A stretch of DNA of 64,000 nucleotides from contig OX327710.1 in the NCBI GenBank assembly GCA_946807835.1, forward strand, positions 19,456,501 through 19,520,500, given 5' to 3'. Origin of the DNA: Ailanthus altissimus. Taxonomy: Eukaryota > Streptophyta > Magnoliopsida > Sapindales > Simaroubaceae. A model generated the notes under the pieces. That model was not told the DNA's origin. It saw nothing but the letters and a program-made list of their open reading frames with translations, and did not search any database. Shown piece after piece: positions 11,641 to 24,100 of the stretch. Made by a program: the position numbers and the translations under genes. The first letter of the stretch is position 1. Each line of letters opens with the position of its first letter.

Positions 11641-12395
11641 TATTTATAAGAAAGTTGATTAAAAATTATTGGGATATGATTTAAAAAGTAAGTTAAGTGC
11701 GTTGGGTATGCAAGGATCGAAAATAGACGCGACAGGAGGCGAAAGACCCAAATAGCAGTGCCCAGGCGTGGGTGCTGCAGTGCTAGGTTGTGGGCGCTGC
11801 AGTGCCCAAAACAGAGCTTGAGTACCACGGCGCCAGGTGCCCATCGTCTCGGTGCCTAAGCGGGAAAGTCCCAGCGCTACAGCCTCAGGGGCTGGGCACT
11901 CAGCGCCTAGTGAGGGAAGTTGTTTTCTATTTTAATTCGACTCCCATTTATTTTAAGACTCCCTAAAATGACTACCACACATTTAGGATAAACCTTGGTC
12001 GTTCTAAAGCTTATATAAAGGCTCTCTATTGGCTTGTAAACACAATCTTATTGATTGAATTAAATCTTAGTGATTAAACACATAATCTTTGTGCATTAGA
12101 GTGAGATCTTTGTGATCAAACATACTTTATAATTCTTAGTGAGAGAAACCTTTTAATTACAAGAGAGAGTGATTACTTTGTAAGTCTTTCTTGTAAAAGG
12201 CATACTTTGTGAGTGCCTTGAGATTCAATAATAAGAGTGTGTGATCTTGTTTAGCTTTGGAAGTAGGCAAGTTGCCAAACCACGTAAATTTTGTCTGTTA
12301 TTTTTATAACTTTCTCTCTCTAATTTCTTAATTACTTATTTTTTGCATTATATTACTTGGGTTATATTGCTCGTTTGAGTGCTTCCGCTTTAACA
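11641..12395 (+). repeat. 5' LTR of plus-strand copia element
   Basis: Matches 16304-16947 from AGAAAGTTGATTAAAAAT to GTGCTTCCG(C)TTT. It contains an unusually GC-rich block (about 11750-11915) with repeated GCAGTGCCC / GCGCTGCAG words, most of which is deleted from the 3' LTR. A TATA-like stretch (CTTATATAAAGG, about 12010) is consistent with an LTR promoter. The exact left edge is uncertain by a few bases. Confidence 0.8.
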
Positions 12396-12397
12396 AA

Positions 12398-13318
12398 TTG
12401 GTATCAAGGAAGACGCTAGAGTTATTTAAGGCTGAAGTAGAAAGAATGGACATTCAAGAAAGAGCTCACAACATAATTGTTCTATCATTGAGTGATGAAG
12501 TACTGAGGGAAGTAACAGGTGAGACGACGATGATTGGTCTTTGGAAGATGCTTGACTCCCTTTATATGCAGAAATTGTTAGCCAATAGATTGCATATAAA
12601 GAAGAAGTTGTATCAATTGTTTATTTCAGAAGGGATGCCAATGAAAGATCATATAAACGCCTTCAATAAGATCATTCTTGATATTGAGTCTATCAACATC
12701 AAGGTCGAAAATGAAGATGGGGTGATTATCTTGCTGAGTTCACTTCTCAAGAGCTATGAGAGCTTTGTTGATACGTTACTTTATGGCAGAGAAAGTTTAA
12801 CTACGAGCGATGTGAAATCATCATTAAACTCAAAGTTATTAGGAAAACAGATTAAGGATAATGCAGAAAGTCTATCTATAAGAGGAAGACCCTTATATAG
12901 AGATGGAAGGAAAAATGGTTCAAGATCGAAGTCCAAGACTCATAGAAAGTGTTATTTCTGCAAGAGAAAGAGACATTTCATAAAAGATTGTCTAGAAAAG
13001 AAAGCACAAGAAAAGAAGAAAGCGGATGCTACGCTTGCCTATAATGATAGCTACAACAGCGTAGAGACACTCGTCGCTACTGATGGTAAGAATACTGAAC
13101 AATGGATTCTTGATTCTAGTTGTATATTTCATATGTGCCCACACAAGTCTTGGTTTATAAATTTCCAGCCCATTAGTGGTGGTAAGGTGTTAATGGGTAA
13201 TGACGTTGCGTGTCAGATGATGAGAATTAGTAATATTAAACTTAGACTGCATGATAGGCAAGTAAGAGAGTTAACAGATGTTAGGTATGTTTCTAACCTC
13301 AAGAGGAACTTAATCTAA
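12398..13318 (+). pseudogene. copia gag and protease fragment
   Basis: A 306-codon open stretch that starts inside the primer-binding site with no proper ATG. The usual gag N-terminus (about 40 residues) is missing, so the leader and first gag codons are deleted. It contains the gag core (SDEVLREV, GLWKMLDSLYM, then NRLHIKKKLYQL), a CCHC zinc knuckle (CYFCKRKRHFIKDC) and the start of the aspartic protease (WILDSSCIFHMCPHKSW, where DSG has become DSS, losing a key residue). It encoded the nucleocapsid and protease of the retroelement. Downstream pol is full of stops, so it is not functional. Confidence 0.85.
12399..12409 (+). other. primer-binding site, initiator-Met tRNA type
   Basis: TGGTATCAAGG lies four bases after the 5' LTR. 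TGGTATCA is complementary to the 3' end of plant initiator tRNA-Met, the usual primer for copia reverse transcription. Confidence 0.7.
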
Positions 13319-16303
13319 CTACGAACTTTAAACCAGAATGGGTATTCCATCAGGATGGAGGGGTTTTGAAAATATTAAAAGGTTCTATGGTGGTAATGAG
13401 AGGAGAGAAGCACAAATGTGTTTATGTACTTAAGGGTGAAGTTGTGAGTAGTTCAACATCATTCTGTGTAGATGATGAGAATATGCAAATCAAGTAGTGG
13501 CATCTAAGACTGGCACACCTAAGCGAGAGAAATCTAAAGGAGTTATTTTGTCAGAAAGCATTTGGTGAGGATAAGTTCCAGCCATTAGCGTTTTATGAGT
13601 ATGCTTGGGAAAGCATATAGGATGAGGTTTAGTACTGGTGAGCATAAGACTAAGGGGACTCTTGACTACATACATTTGAATTTTTAGGGACTAATTTAGA
13701 TAGCTACGCGTGGTGGTGCTAGGTATTTTTTTTAGTTTAATTGATGACTATTTAAGGAAGCTGTAGGTCTATGTGTTGAAGAGAAAGGATCAAATGTTTG
13801 ATACATTTAAGACTTGAAAGGCTCTTGTTGAGAATCAGACTGGCAAAAGGGTGAATAGGCTGAGAACTAACAATAGCCTCGAGTTTTGTAATAGAGAGTT
13901 TGATGAGTTTTGTGCCAAACGTGGAATTGTAAGGCATAGAACAGTAATATTAACACCACAACAGAATGGAGTAGCTGAGATGATAAACTAGACCCTACTT
14001 GAAAGGGTTAGATGCATGCTTATCAATGCGAAGATGTCCAAGATATTTTAGAAAAAAGTTATAGTGACTGTAGCTTATTTGATTAATAGAAGTCCCTCAT
14101 CAGTAATTGACTTCAAGATACCATAAGAGAAATGGTCTGGCAACCCTTCCAAGTATGACCACCTCATAATATTTGGTTGTCCTTCCTTTGTACATGTTAA
14201 GGAGGGAAAATTGGAACCTAGAGCTATCAAATGGGTATTCATAGGTTATCCTGAATGAGTGAAAGGATACAACGTGTGGTATAAAGACTTGACACCACCA
14301 AGAAGTATTATAAGCCGTGATATGATGTTCGATGAGATGACCATGCTGAAAGCCTCCCAAAATGATGATAAAGAAGAACCTGTGTCTAAGGAAAACTCAG
14401 TACCCGAGTCAATAGAAGTTGAAATGAAGCTTGAGAGTATATTTGATATGCTCTAGATTAGCACTTCAACAAGGAGATCCTTGAAGATAAACCAAGATCA
14501 TTGACAAATTCCTCCAAGTTCACCCGAGGTAAGAGTAGGACTTCTGAGATGGAACTTGAAGAGTACCAGGTAGCTAGAAACAAGCTAAGGAGAATGATTA
14601 ACCCACAAATCAGGTATGGACAAGTAGATTTAATTACTCATACTTTTAATTTTGCTTACACTCATAACTTTGATGAGTCTAGAACATATGGTGAGGATAT
14701 GAAGAGTGAATACAAAAATGAATGGCCACAGGCCATGGAAGAAGAGATTAGTTCTCTTAGGAAGAATAATACCTGAAAGTTAGTGGAAAAACCTTAAAAG
14801 AAACTAGTTAGGTACAAGTGTGTGTATAAGGTGAATAAGGGGATATTGGAGATAGAGCCTACGAGATTTAAGGCTAAGTTAGTTGCATAAGATTTTACTC
14901 AGAGAGAAGGAGTTGACTTTTATGAGATATTCTCTCCAGTTGTCAAGCACATATTAGGAGTTTGTTAGCCATGTATGCAAAATGTGATCTATATCTAGAA
15001 CAGATGGATGTAAAGACAACTTTTTTACATGGAAAGCTTGAAGAAATGATATACATGGCACAACCACAAGGGTTCGAGGAACCCAAAATAGAAGGTCATG
15101 TTTTTTGCTAAAGAAGTTGTTATATGAGTTAAAGCAATCACCTAGATAGTGTTATATGAGATTTAAAGATTTTATTATGGCTTGTGGCGTTAGTAGGAAT
15201 AAGTATGATAGATGCGTGTACTTTAAGAACTTAAGTTATGAGATGTTGTATTTGCTTTTATATATCGATGATATGTTGATCGCGTGCAAGAATATGAAAA
15301 AGATACAAAAACTCAAGAAGCAGTTGAGTGACGAGTTTAATATGAAGGATTTGGGAGCAACAGAGGATATTGGATATAGATATTGTAAGGGAAAGAAGAG
15401 ATGTTATTTTCTTGTTTCAACAGTAATATATACTCAAAATTCTAGAGAAGTTTGGTATGTCCAAGGCAAAGGCTGTCTCTACTTCTTTGGCTATGCTTTT
15501 TAAACTTTCAGCAGCATAGTCGTTGACATTCAAAGAGGAGAAACTATAGATGAGTAAAGTACCGTATGCAAGCATTGTGGGGAGCATCATGTATGCAATG
15601 ATTTGTACAAGACCAGACATAACATAGGCTGTGAGTATGGTAAGTAGATACATAGCAAATCCGGATAAGGATCACTAACTTACAGTGAAGTGGATTTTGA
15701 AATATCTCAAGGGGATGTCAAATTACAAGTTGATGTATAAAAGGGATGAGGACAACAGTGTAATGGTAAGAGGATACGTAAACTCAGATTATGTAGGTGA
15801 TCTAGATAAGAGAAAATCATTGACGAGTTATATATTCACAGTGTTTAGGTGTAGTGTGTGTTGGAGATCAGTCCTAAAACATGTGGTTGCTCTATCTACC
15901 ACAGAGGCATAACATATAGCTATTGGTGAAGTTATTAAAGAGGCCGTATAGTTGAAAGGCATGTACACGGAGGTAATGACTAATAAAGATGTGAACACCA
16001 GTGTGTATTGTGATAGCCAGAATGTCATACACTTAAGCAAGCATCAAGTGTTTCACGAGAGGTTTAAAAACAATGATGTGCAGCTCTATTACATTTGAGT
16101 GATTGTCTAAAGTGGTGAAGTTAGTCTAACGAAGATAGCGTCGTCTAAAAACCATGCTGACATGTTGACTAAGCCTCTACCTTCGGTTAAGTTCATCCTA
16201 TGCAAGGATTTAACCGAAGTCATTAATATGTGAGGGTAATCGAAGATGCGGAGATGAGAGATCGAGGTACTTTGTGAATGATTTGGAATCAAGGAGGAGA
16301 ATT
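13319..16303 (+). mobile_element. decayed copia integrase, RT and RNase H
   Basis: The order follows copia. Integrase remnants run through about 13500-14300. The RT core is at 15156-15360 (YLLLYIDDMLIACKNMKKI), giving YIDD, followed by NMKDLG. RNase H is at 15685-16180 (MKWILKYLKG, YVNSDYVGD, VALSTTEA, CDSQNVIHLSKH, HADMLTKPLP). Many stops and shifts occur. A polypurine tract (AAGGAGGAGA, about 16291) precedes the 3' LTR. A truncated copy of the RT/RNase H part of the same family is at 31540-32225. Confidence 0.85.
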
Positions 16304-16947
16304 TTTAGAAAGTTGATTAAAAATCATCGGGGGTATGTTTTAGAGAGCAAGTCAAATGCGTTGGGTATGTGAGGATCAAAGACAGATACGAAAGGAGCTG
16401 AAAGACACAAGTGGCAGTGCCCAGGCAAGAAATTCCCAGCGCCATGGCGCCCAGCCCGGAGAGATGTTTCCCATTTTGATCCGGCTTATTTTGACTCCTA
16501 CTTATTCTATGACTCCCTAAAATGACTCCCACATGTTTAGGGTATACTTAGGTCGTCCTAAAACTTATATCAAAGCTCTCTATTGGCTTGTAAACACAAT
16601 CTTAGTAATTGGAGTAAATGTTAGTGATAAAACACATAATCTTTGTGCATTAGAGTGAGATCTTTGTAATCAAAAGTACTTTGTGGTTCTTGGTGAGAGA
16701 AACCTTTTGATTGCAAGAGAGAGTGGTTATTTTGTAAGTTTTTCTTGTAAAAGCATACTTTGTGAATATTTTGAGATTCAATAATAAGAGAGTGTGATTT
16801 TGATCCGCTGTGAACGTAAACAAGTTATCAAACTACGTAAATTCTGTGTGTTTTTTTTTTATCTTTTTCTTTTTAATTTCTTAATTACTTATTTTCTGTG
16901 TTATATTATTTGAATTATATTATTCATTTGAGTGCTTCCGTTTCAAC
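16304..16947 (+). repeat. 3' LTR of plus-strand copia element
   Basis: About 110 bp shorter than the 5' LTR because most of the GC-rich block is deleted; otherwise collinear. Ends TTTCAAC, against TTTAACA in the 5' copy. No clear target duplication can be read against the left flank. Confidence 0.8.
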
Positions 16948-17054
16948 TGTATGTATCTTATCACTAGCATATTTCACGAAATTGAAGCTTGCAAACATAA
17001 AAGAGAAAAAGAAAAAGAAAAGTAAGAGATGCTTTTATTTTATAATTTGTGCAG

Positions 17055-17436
17055 GTATTATGTAGCTATAAACTCGTTGAATGAGAACAGTAATGTGTAT
17101 AGTTTTGGGGTTGTTATTCTGGAGATATAACAAGCCGGCCTGTGATGATTAGAAATGAGAATGATGAGAATACTCACATAAGTCAGTGGGTTGCTGAAAT
17201 GGGGATATCGAAACACTGTTGATCCAAAATTAGGGAGAGATTTTGATATTAACTCTGTGTCTAAAGCTGTGAGATTAGCAGTGGCTTGTGCATCTCATAC
17301 GTCGTCCAAACGGCCAACAACGAATGAGGTGGTGATGATATTGAAAGAGTGCTTGGCAATGGAGTTAGCACGTCATGGCACTGAACCCAGTTATGGAAGG
17401 GAAACGATCAAAATATCAATTAGGAGACTGAATTGA
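17055..17436 (+). pseudogene. receptor kinase relic, right part (last exon)
   Basis: Preceded by a usable acceptor (TTTGTGCAG), it reads YYVAINSLNENSNVYSFGVV and then ILEI, followed by a one-base deletion giving a stop. It resumes in another frame (TSRPVMI), shifts again, then continues cleanly as VDPKLGRDFDINS, ACASHTSSKRPTTNEVV and KECLAMELARH to a TGA. The intact genes have [14 protein letters not shown] and [17 protein letters not shown] here. It is the C-lobe of a dead kinase whose preceding exon lies at 11487-11640, across the copia insertion. Confidence 0.8.
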
Positions 17437-20112
17437 ATACTCCCTGAGCAAATTGTGTGCCCATTATTTGATGATTATTTTATTTATATTTTTGCTTCAG
17501 GGCTTGGTTTTGATAAAACTATTATGTTTCTTGTTCGTATAAACAATATTACTGCTGGCAACGCTAGTTTAATCTATACATTGCTGGCAAATTTTCATTT
17601 TCCCAAGTAATAATTTCTAATAAGGAATACAACTTTTCTCTTGAATAAACTCATAACTCTTTTTTTTTTAAAAAAAATCCATACTTCACCAATAAAAAAT
17701 TAAAAAAAAAATTCAAAATGTCCGCTAAACACTTCGTGAATATGTCATAATAAATTCAAACACTTGCTGTGGATCAACTTTCAAACATAATTGTTCTAGT
17801 GAATAATAAATAAAAAAAAGAAATTAATTATAAGCGTCTCTCGTAAGTTTACTAATCACTTGATTGATTGTTGGCGGTTTCTTTATATGAATTGTCCAAA
17901 AAGAGGACTTAATGAAAAAAGAATTAGGAAATAAATCAAATTAAAGAAAATCTTGATTTCCTGCATCAATGGCAAACAGTGGTACTTGTAAAGAGAAAAA
18001 AACTTAAGAGTGGACGGTTCCATTTAAATCATCTTGTAAAATCTTAATATTTATTCTAATTTTTCGTTTATTATCATTATATATAATATGATTGGTCCAT
18101 TTTAAAATAGATGCACGTATGACAAAATTCAATAAATGAGTGCACGGATAACAATGAGAAACAAAGTAAATTTGTTATCATCTTTGGTTCATATTCTTAA
18201 TTTAATTCATCATGTTAAAATACTTGTAGGTTTTAACTTATTTGAAAAAATAAAGATTTTCAGGATATAATTTCTGAATCTTTCAATGATATATTTACCG
18301 GAAGTTTAATCTCGTTACAGTCTAATTGTAAGATTTAAATTAATGAGATCGCATCTAATCAAAAATTTACATGACTGGTTATATAGACAAATCTCTGTTT
18401 CTAAGATTGGTTTTCTTAGTGATGACATTTTTCATTGTCAAAACTATATAGATTATTGAAAAATTGGTAATTCAATAATTTTATTTAGATAAGAATTGAG
18501 ATGAATATTAAAATGGAGAGTCACAAGAAATTTAAAATGTATAAGACATGTATAGAGAAGTTTAGGATCTGTGAGACACAAAGAAAGAAGCGAAACAGGA
18601 CTTGAAGATGCGAAGAAAACGCTTTAGATTCTACGCTTCAATATAACCTTGAGGGGGAGAAGAGTGTTTCCTCCCTCAACATTGATGTATTTAATTTTAT
18701 GCATATTCCTAAAGAAGCCAATTGTGTGGCGCATAATTTGCTCTTTATATGAGCTCTGCTGTTTATCAGAGTGATTCCGTTCCCCTAACTATTGAGACAT
18801 TGCTGTATAGGATCTTCCTCATACAACTTGCAGTTAGTTTATGAAGTTTTCTTCCTTTCAAAAAAAAAAAAAGTATGAATGTAATACAATTTTTTTGTTT
18901 TGGGTGAAAAATCTAAAACTAAGATGGTGCAAGTCTGATAAAAACAATCTATCTACAGCTTGTGGGTATATATACTTTATCTTCAGTTTCTACTCCATCT
19001 CTCTCTCTCTTTCAAACATGGCTTTAGTCATTGTTTGTTTCCCATTCAAGTCAACTCGGAAATCCATCACATGATTCGGTCGAGTAATCACCTAAAATTA
19101 GCAAGCTACTCAGTTTTCAAAGATGGCATCGTTGACTACGTTTTGCTTGGCATATTTTTTTAATTTGGTGAAATATTTTCTTTAGAGAACCGAATCACAT
19201 GACGGGTCCCCCCTGTATTTGATCATTTGCAAAAAAAAAAGATTTTCTTAGTTTGGGGCAATCATTTTTCGTGATTAATAATAGGAGAAAAAGGATAAGT
19301 TCTTCCTCTCCAGCTCACTATTAAGTTTATTAAATATAATAAGGTAGGTGGCTTTTTTATTCCAAGTTTTAATCCTAGAAAGTCAATTGAGAAAGCAAGT
19401 GATCTTCTCATTTTTTTCCGATTGTTTTGGTCATATTAAAGATAGTCTAGACTTCTCACTTTTTAATTTTCGAATTCATCATGATTACGAACAATAAATT
19501 TTCGGCAGTTTAGTTATATTGATTATTTTCCACGTCGTTGCCTATGATTGTTTATAATAGATTACCGAATTATTTGGCATATGATTGCTTCCCATCAAGT
19601 CGTTTATAGAATATCACAGGAAGAATCTTCTATTTATTAAGGGGAGTTTGCCAATTATCTTGTTGTTTAGTATTTTTTTATATTAATTTTTAGGGGATAA
19701 TTGATCATTTTTGGTAAAAAAAAAAACTCAAATAAATAAAAAAAAGAGGATATTTTTACTTCTTGAAGAATCAAGAAATTTTGTTGGTAAAAATGGTAAA
19801 TAACAATGACATAATTGACAATTTATTTTTACTGTCTTTTAATATGCTTTTTTTTAGTGATTAAAAGAGTTTTTTCTTTATTTTTTTAGGTATTTTTTTT
19901 GTGTTGTTTAATTGTAATTGAAAAAGACTAAAATAGTTTTACAGATGATCAAAAAAGTTATATTATCTCTATTAAGTAAGTGTAGAGGAATGAGAGGCAA
20001 TAGAGAAAAAAAGCACAATTTGCAGGTAAAATACATGTACGTTCTCACAAAGAATTTAAATATTCGAAGAGTACTAATATTAATTTCACTTTAATTATAA
20101 TATATAAATTAA
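17437..20112. other. intergenic, no gene seen
   Basis: AT-rich and without conserved coding. A CT-rich stretch with a TATA-like word (GGGTATATATACT, about 18963) precedes a 17-codon frame at 19018 (MALVIVCFPF...), too short to support a gene. Confidence 0.4.
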
Positions 20113-20510
20113 TAGTAGTGCTACACTTAAAAAGTTGAGATACAAACTTTGAATAATGCTACACTTCTTAAATATTATCTCAAAATTTTCATCCAAAATT
20201 TAGGTGTCTAGTAAAATGGTGTAATTTAAAAAAAAATCTTTATATCATTTCATCATTTAATAATTACTGAACATATTATTTGTGATAAAAATTTTGAAAT
20301 AATATTTAAAAAATATAGCATTATTCTATAAATTTTATATTCTAATTGATATGTCACTAATTGTTGATTATCATGTGTCAAGTAATTGTAGACTTTTTAA
20401 TTTTCGTTAATATGGTAGTTATACAATATCGATTAATAATTGACACATCAGATGCCATATTTGTCGAGATACAAATTTTGTATCCTAATTATATAAATAT
20501 AATATTATTA
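20113..20510. repeat. MITE-like repeat, probably nested
   Basis: The left border reads AGTAGTGCTACACTT with GAGATACAAACTTTG. The right border, inverted, carries AGGATACAAAATTTGTATCT. The right inner part (TTGACACATCAGATGCCATA) is close to TTAACACATCAAATACCACA in the element at 26633-26843, so both belong to one family. A second start-like sequence at about 20156 suggests one copy inside another. No coding. Confidence 0.45.
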
Positions 20511-20878
20511 ATAAATTAAATATTTTTATAACAAATTAAAATATGAAATTTGTCCGTTGTCCCTTTTTCTTTTATGTTTTTACCATTTGTTTTTAATAAG
20601 CATTAATATCTCTCCATCAGGAGTAATTGATTACATTTATATAAAAAAAATTATAATAAAAAATATTAATATTAATTAAAAAAATACAGAAAAATAATAA
20701 AAAGGCAAAACAACGATAACTGACAATTTCACTATAAAATATTTCATGTTTTACCATCAATGCCGTTTCTATCTTCTAGATTCTTTCGAAAAGGTATAAT
20801 TGATTTAAGATTAAAATCCTTAAGTGTGTGAATAAGAAACTTAATAACTCGTTTTACTCTGTAGCGAGCCTGGAAACG

Positions 20879-20935
20879 TTGACTGACCTCGAAATTAATT
20901 CTGCATACACTAATTTAACATTCATGCTTTTGACT
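20879..20935 (+). promoter_or_regulatory. two W-box cores upstream of gene 1
   Basis: TTGACT occurs at 20879-20884 and 20930-20935, about 200-255 bp before the ATG. TTGAC(C/T) is the WRKY factor core, common in defence-responsive promoters. Six-base words occur by chance, so this is only suggestive. Confidence 0.3.
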
Positions 20936-21133
20936 TTAATTTTATTCCTCCGAATGATAAATTTAATAAAGAATCAACGGAAGAAAGACGTATGACGGAA
21001 CAAAATTATTTTTTATTTGATGGAATGCTTCATGTTGTTGCATCTTTTTCATATCATGAGCTATCAAAAATGAAATAAATAGACGTCTCTCCGTTTAATT
21101 TATTACTGGAGAACAAATAAACAGGGAGCTGGG

Positions 21134-24100
21134 ATGATGGAGAAATTAAGGGGATTCCACTATGCATTGCTAGCTTGTTTAAGTCTTGCAGTATCGATTA
21201 ATGCCCAAGATCAATCTGGTTTGAATTTCTAATTCTCTTCTTTATAAAAGAAATTAACTTCATTATATGTCGCTAAATAACCCTTCTATTTTCTTCATCT
21301 TTCTAAATTTTTGACTCTTATCGACCTTATTTCTTTTTCAGGTTTCATTAGCATAGATTGTGGGATACCGCCTGCTTCTGGTTACAACGATGAGAGTACA
21401 GGCATTAAGTACGTTTCGGATGAAACCTTCATCGATACCGGAATATCTAAGAGCATATCACCTGAATTTCAGAGCAATGCCCTTGAACGCCAATTTTATA
21501 ACGTCAGAAGTTTTCCTGAAGGTACAAAAAATTGTTACACTCTAAATCCTCAACAAGGAATCGACTCCAAGTATTTGATCAGAGCCCGTTTCATGTATGG
21601 AAATTATGATGGCCGAAATAATGTGCCACAATTTGATCTGTATCTCGGAGCTATTAGTTGGGATACGATAAAATTGGACAATGTTTCAAGCATTATGACC
21701 ACTGAAATCATACATGTTCCAACAACAAATGATATATATGTCTGTCTTCTGAATACGGGCCTTGGAACACCTTTCATTTCATCACTCGAGCTGATGCTTT
21801 TGAAAAATTCGACTTACGAGACTCATTCTTTGGATGAATCACTTTCACTGCTCCGAAGATATAATTTTGGTTCCATAACCAATAAATCAGTCAGGTGATA
21901 CATTTTATATTTGATATGAAAACACATATTTTTCCTTTTATTTTATTTTTCTTTAATGTTTGGCCTTAGTTGTTGATTTGATGTCTCATTAGGTACAAGG
22001 ATGATATATATGATCGAATTTGGATGCCAAAGAACTACCTGGGTTGGAAAATTCTGAACACGTCGCTTCCCATTGATTCTGAAAACCCCAACGCCTTTCG
22101 ACCGGCACCACCTGTCATGAGTACTGCTGTGACCCCGGAAAATGTTAGTGAAAATTTTTTACTGTTCTTCTGGGACCCTACGGACCCAAATTCCGAATAT
22201 TATGTTTACATGCATTTCTGTGAAGTTGAGATCTTAGTCAACCAAACAAGAGAATTCAACATCTCTCAGAACGGGAAGCCCTACATTGGAACCGTTGTTC
22301 CTGCTTACTTATACTCGACAACTGCCTATAGCTCAGTGCCTGTGAGTGGAGCAAGAATCGAGTATTTAATCTATCCGACTGAGAGATCAACTCTTCCACC
22401 CATTCTCAATGCCATTGAAATTTATATGGTTAAAAAGCCCTCCCAATTGCTGACAAATGATGATGATGGTATGTTTTATGTTCTGACTTGTTTTCAGTGA
22501 ACGTATATAATTTGAAATTATGCGCGATTGGAGATATTGTTTTGAATGTTTTTAAAATTGCAGTTGATGCTATAATGAATATAAAATCAACATATGGAGT
22601 GAAAAGAATCTGGCAAGGAGATCCATGTACTCCTAAAGGTTACCGGTGGGACGGTCTTAATTGCACCTATGAGGATAACAATCCCCCTAGAATAATATCT
22701 TTGTAAGTTCATTTCTTCAAATTAGGCTATCTTTTCAGTTTAATTAATTTCACAAGCTATCTCTTATTGAAAGCTTAACCAATAAATAGGAACTTGTCTT
22801 CAAGTGGACTGAGCGGGGAGATAGCTCCATACTTCTCCAATCTCACGGCAATACAGTATCTGTAAGTAATGTATTCTTGCTTTAACCATGATTAACAATA
22901 ACTTTCTTTCTCTAAAAATAAAATATTAGTTAGATTAATTGAGCAATGTACTAAACTGTTGACCACTGAAATTGATCTTAGAATTTTTTCGATACAGGGA
23001 TTTATCTAACAATAGCTTAAGTGGAACAGTTCCTGATTTTTTATCCCAGCTGCCATCTTTGAAAGTCCTGTAAGTTTACTTCATATGGTTGTTATTGCAA
23101 ATTATTTAATGGGACAATTAATATAATGAGACAACTAATGTTTGATCTTTCTATGCAAATTAACTTCAGAAACTTGAAAAGAAACAAGCTCACAGGATCT
23201 CTTCCAGCTGAAATTGTGGAAAGGTCAAAGAATGGATCGCTTACATTGAGGTTTACTTTTAATTTAAACCAGCAAAATCATAAATGTTATAATTGGTTAT
23301 ATTGTTAAATTATTTCATGTCTTATATTGTTATCAACCATATTGATGTAAGTGTGGAGGGAAATCCAAATCTTTGTTTGTTGACGTCATGCGAAAAGAAG
23401 AAACACAAGTTTGTTGTTCCAGTAGTAGCATCAGTTGCTTCATTTTCAATAATCTTAGTTGCACTAGCAATCTTGTTCGGGCTTAAACGGAGAAATAAAA
23501 GAGGTACAACTTCAATCAAAAAGAAAATATAATTTTATTTTCCTTAAGTTTCTTAGTAGATGCTTAATAATTCATAAATTTTTGATGCCCTCGATTATTA
23601 AATTAGTTGTTGGAAAGGTGGATTCCGAATCTGAAAATAGAAATGATTCATTTGCACCCAAAAGTCGGCAATTTACGTATGCCGAGGTTATGAGAATCAC
23701 CAACAACTTTGAGACACGCCTTGGCAGAGGAGGATTTGGAGAAGTTTATCTTGGCTGTTTGAATGATGATCAGCAAGTAGCTGTAAAAATGCTCTCCTCA
23801 TCGTCTGCCCAAGGATACAAGGAGTTCCATGCAGAGGTAAAACAATAGAGTAAATATTCATTTAAAAAGTTCTTTTGAGGTCATTCACATTTCTTACAAT
23901 GGAATGTTGCTTTGAATCTCAGGTTATACTTCTGATGAGGGTTCACCACAGAAACTTGACAACCCTTGTTGGGTATTGCAACGAAGGTACCCATGTGGGG
24001 CTTATTTATGAGTACATGGCTAACGGAACCCTGGACCAATATTTAAAAGGTCACTTCTAATAGCTCTTGTATCAATTAATTTCCTATTTATTTTTTCTTT

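Noticed and set aside
11553..11828. 91-codon minus-strand open frame
   Set aside because: Spans the boundary between a kinase relic and a copia LTR; a chance frame in the GC-rich LTR block.
19064..19200. Repeated CACATGATTCGG / GAATCACATGAC words
   Set aside because: Matches are short and broken by an indel; not a convincing inverted repeat.
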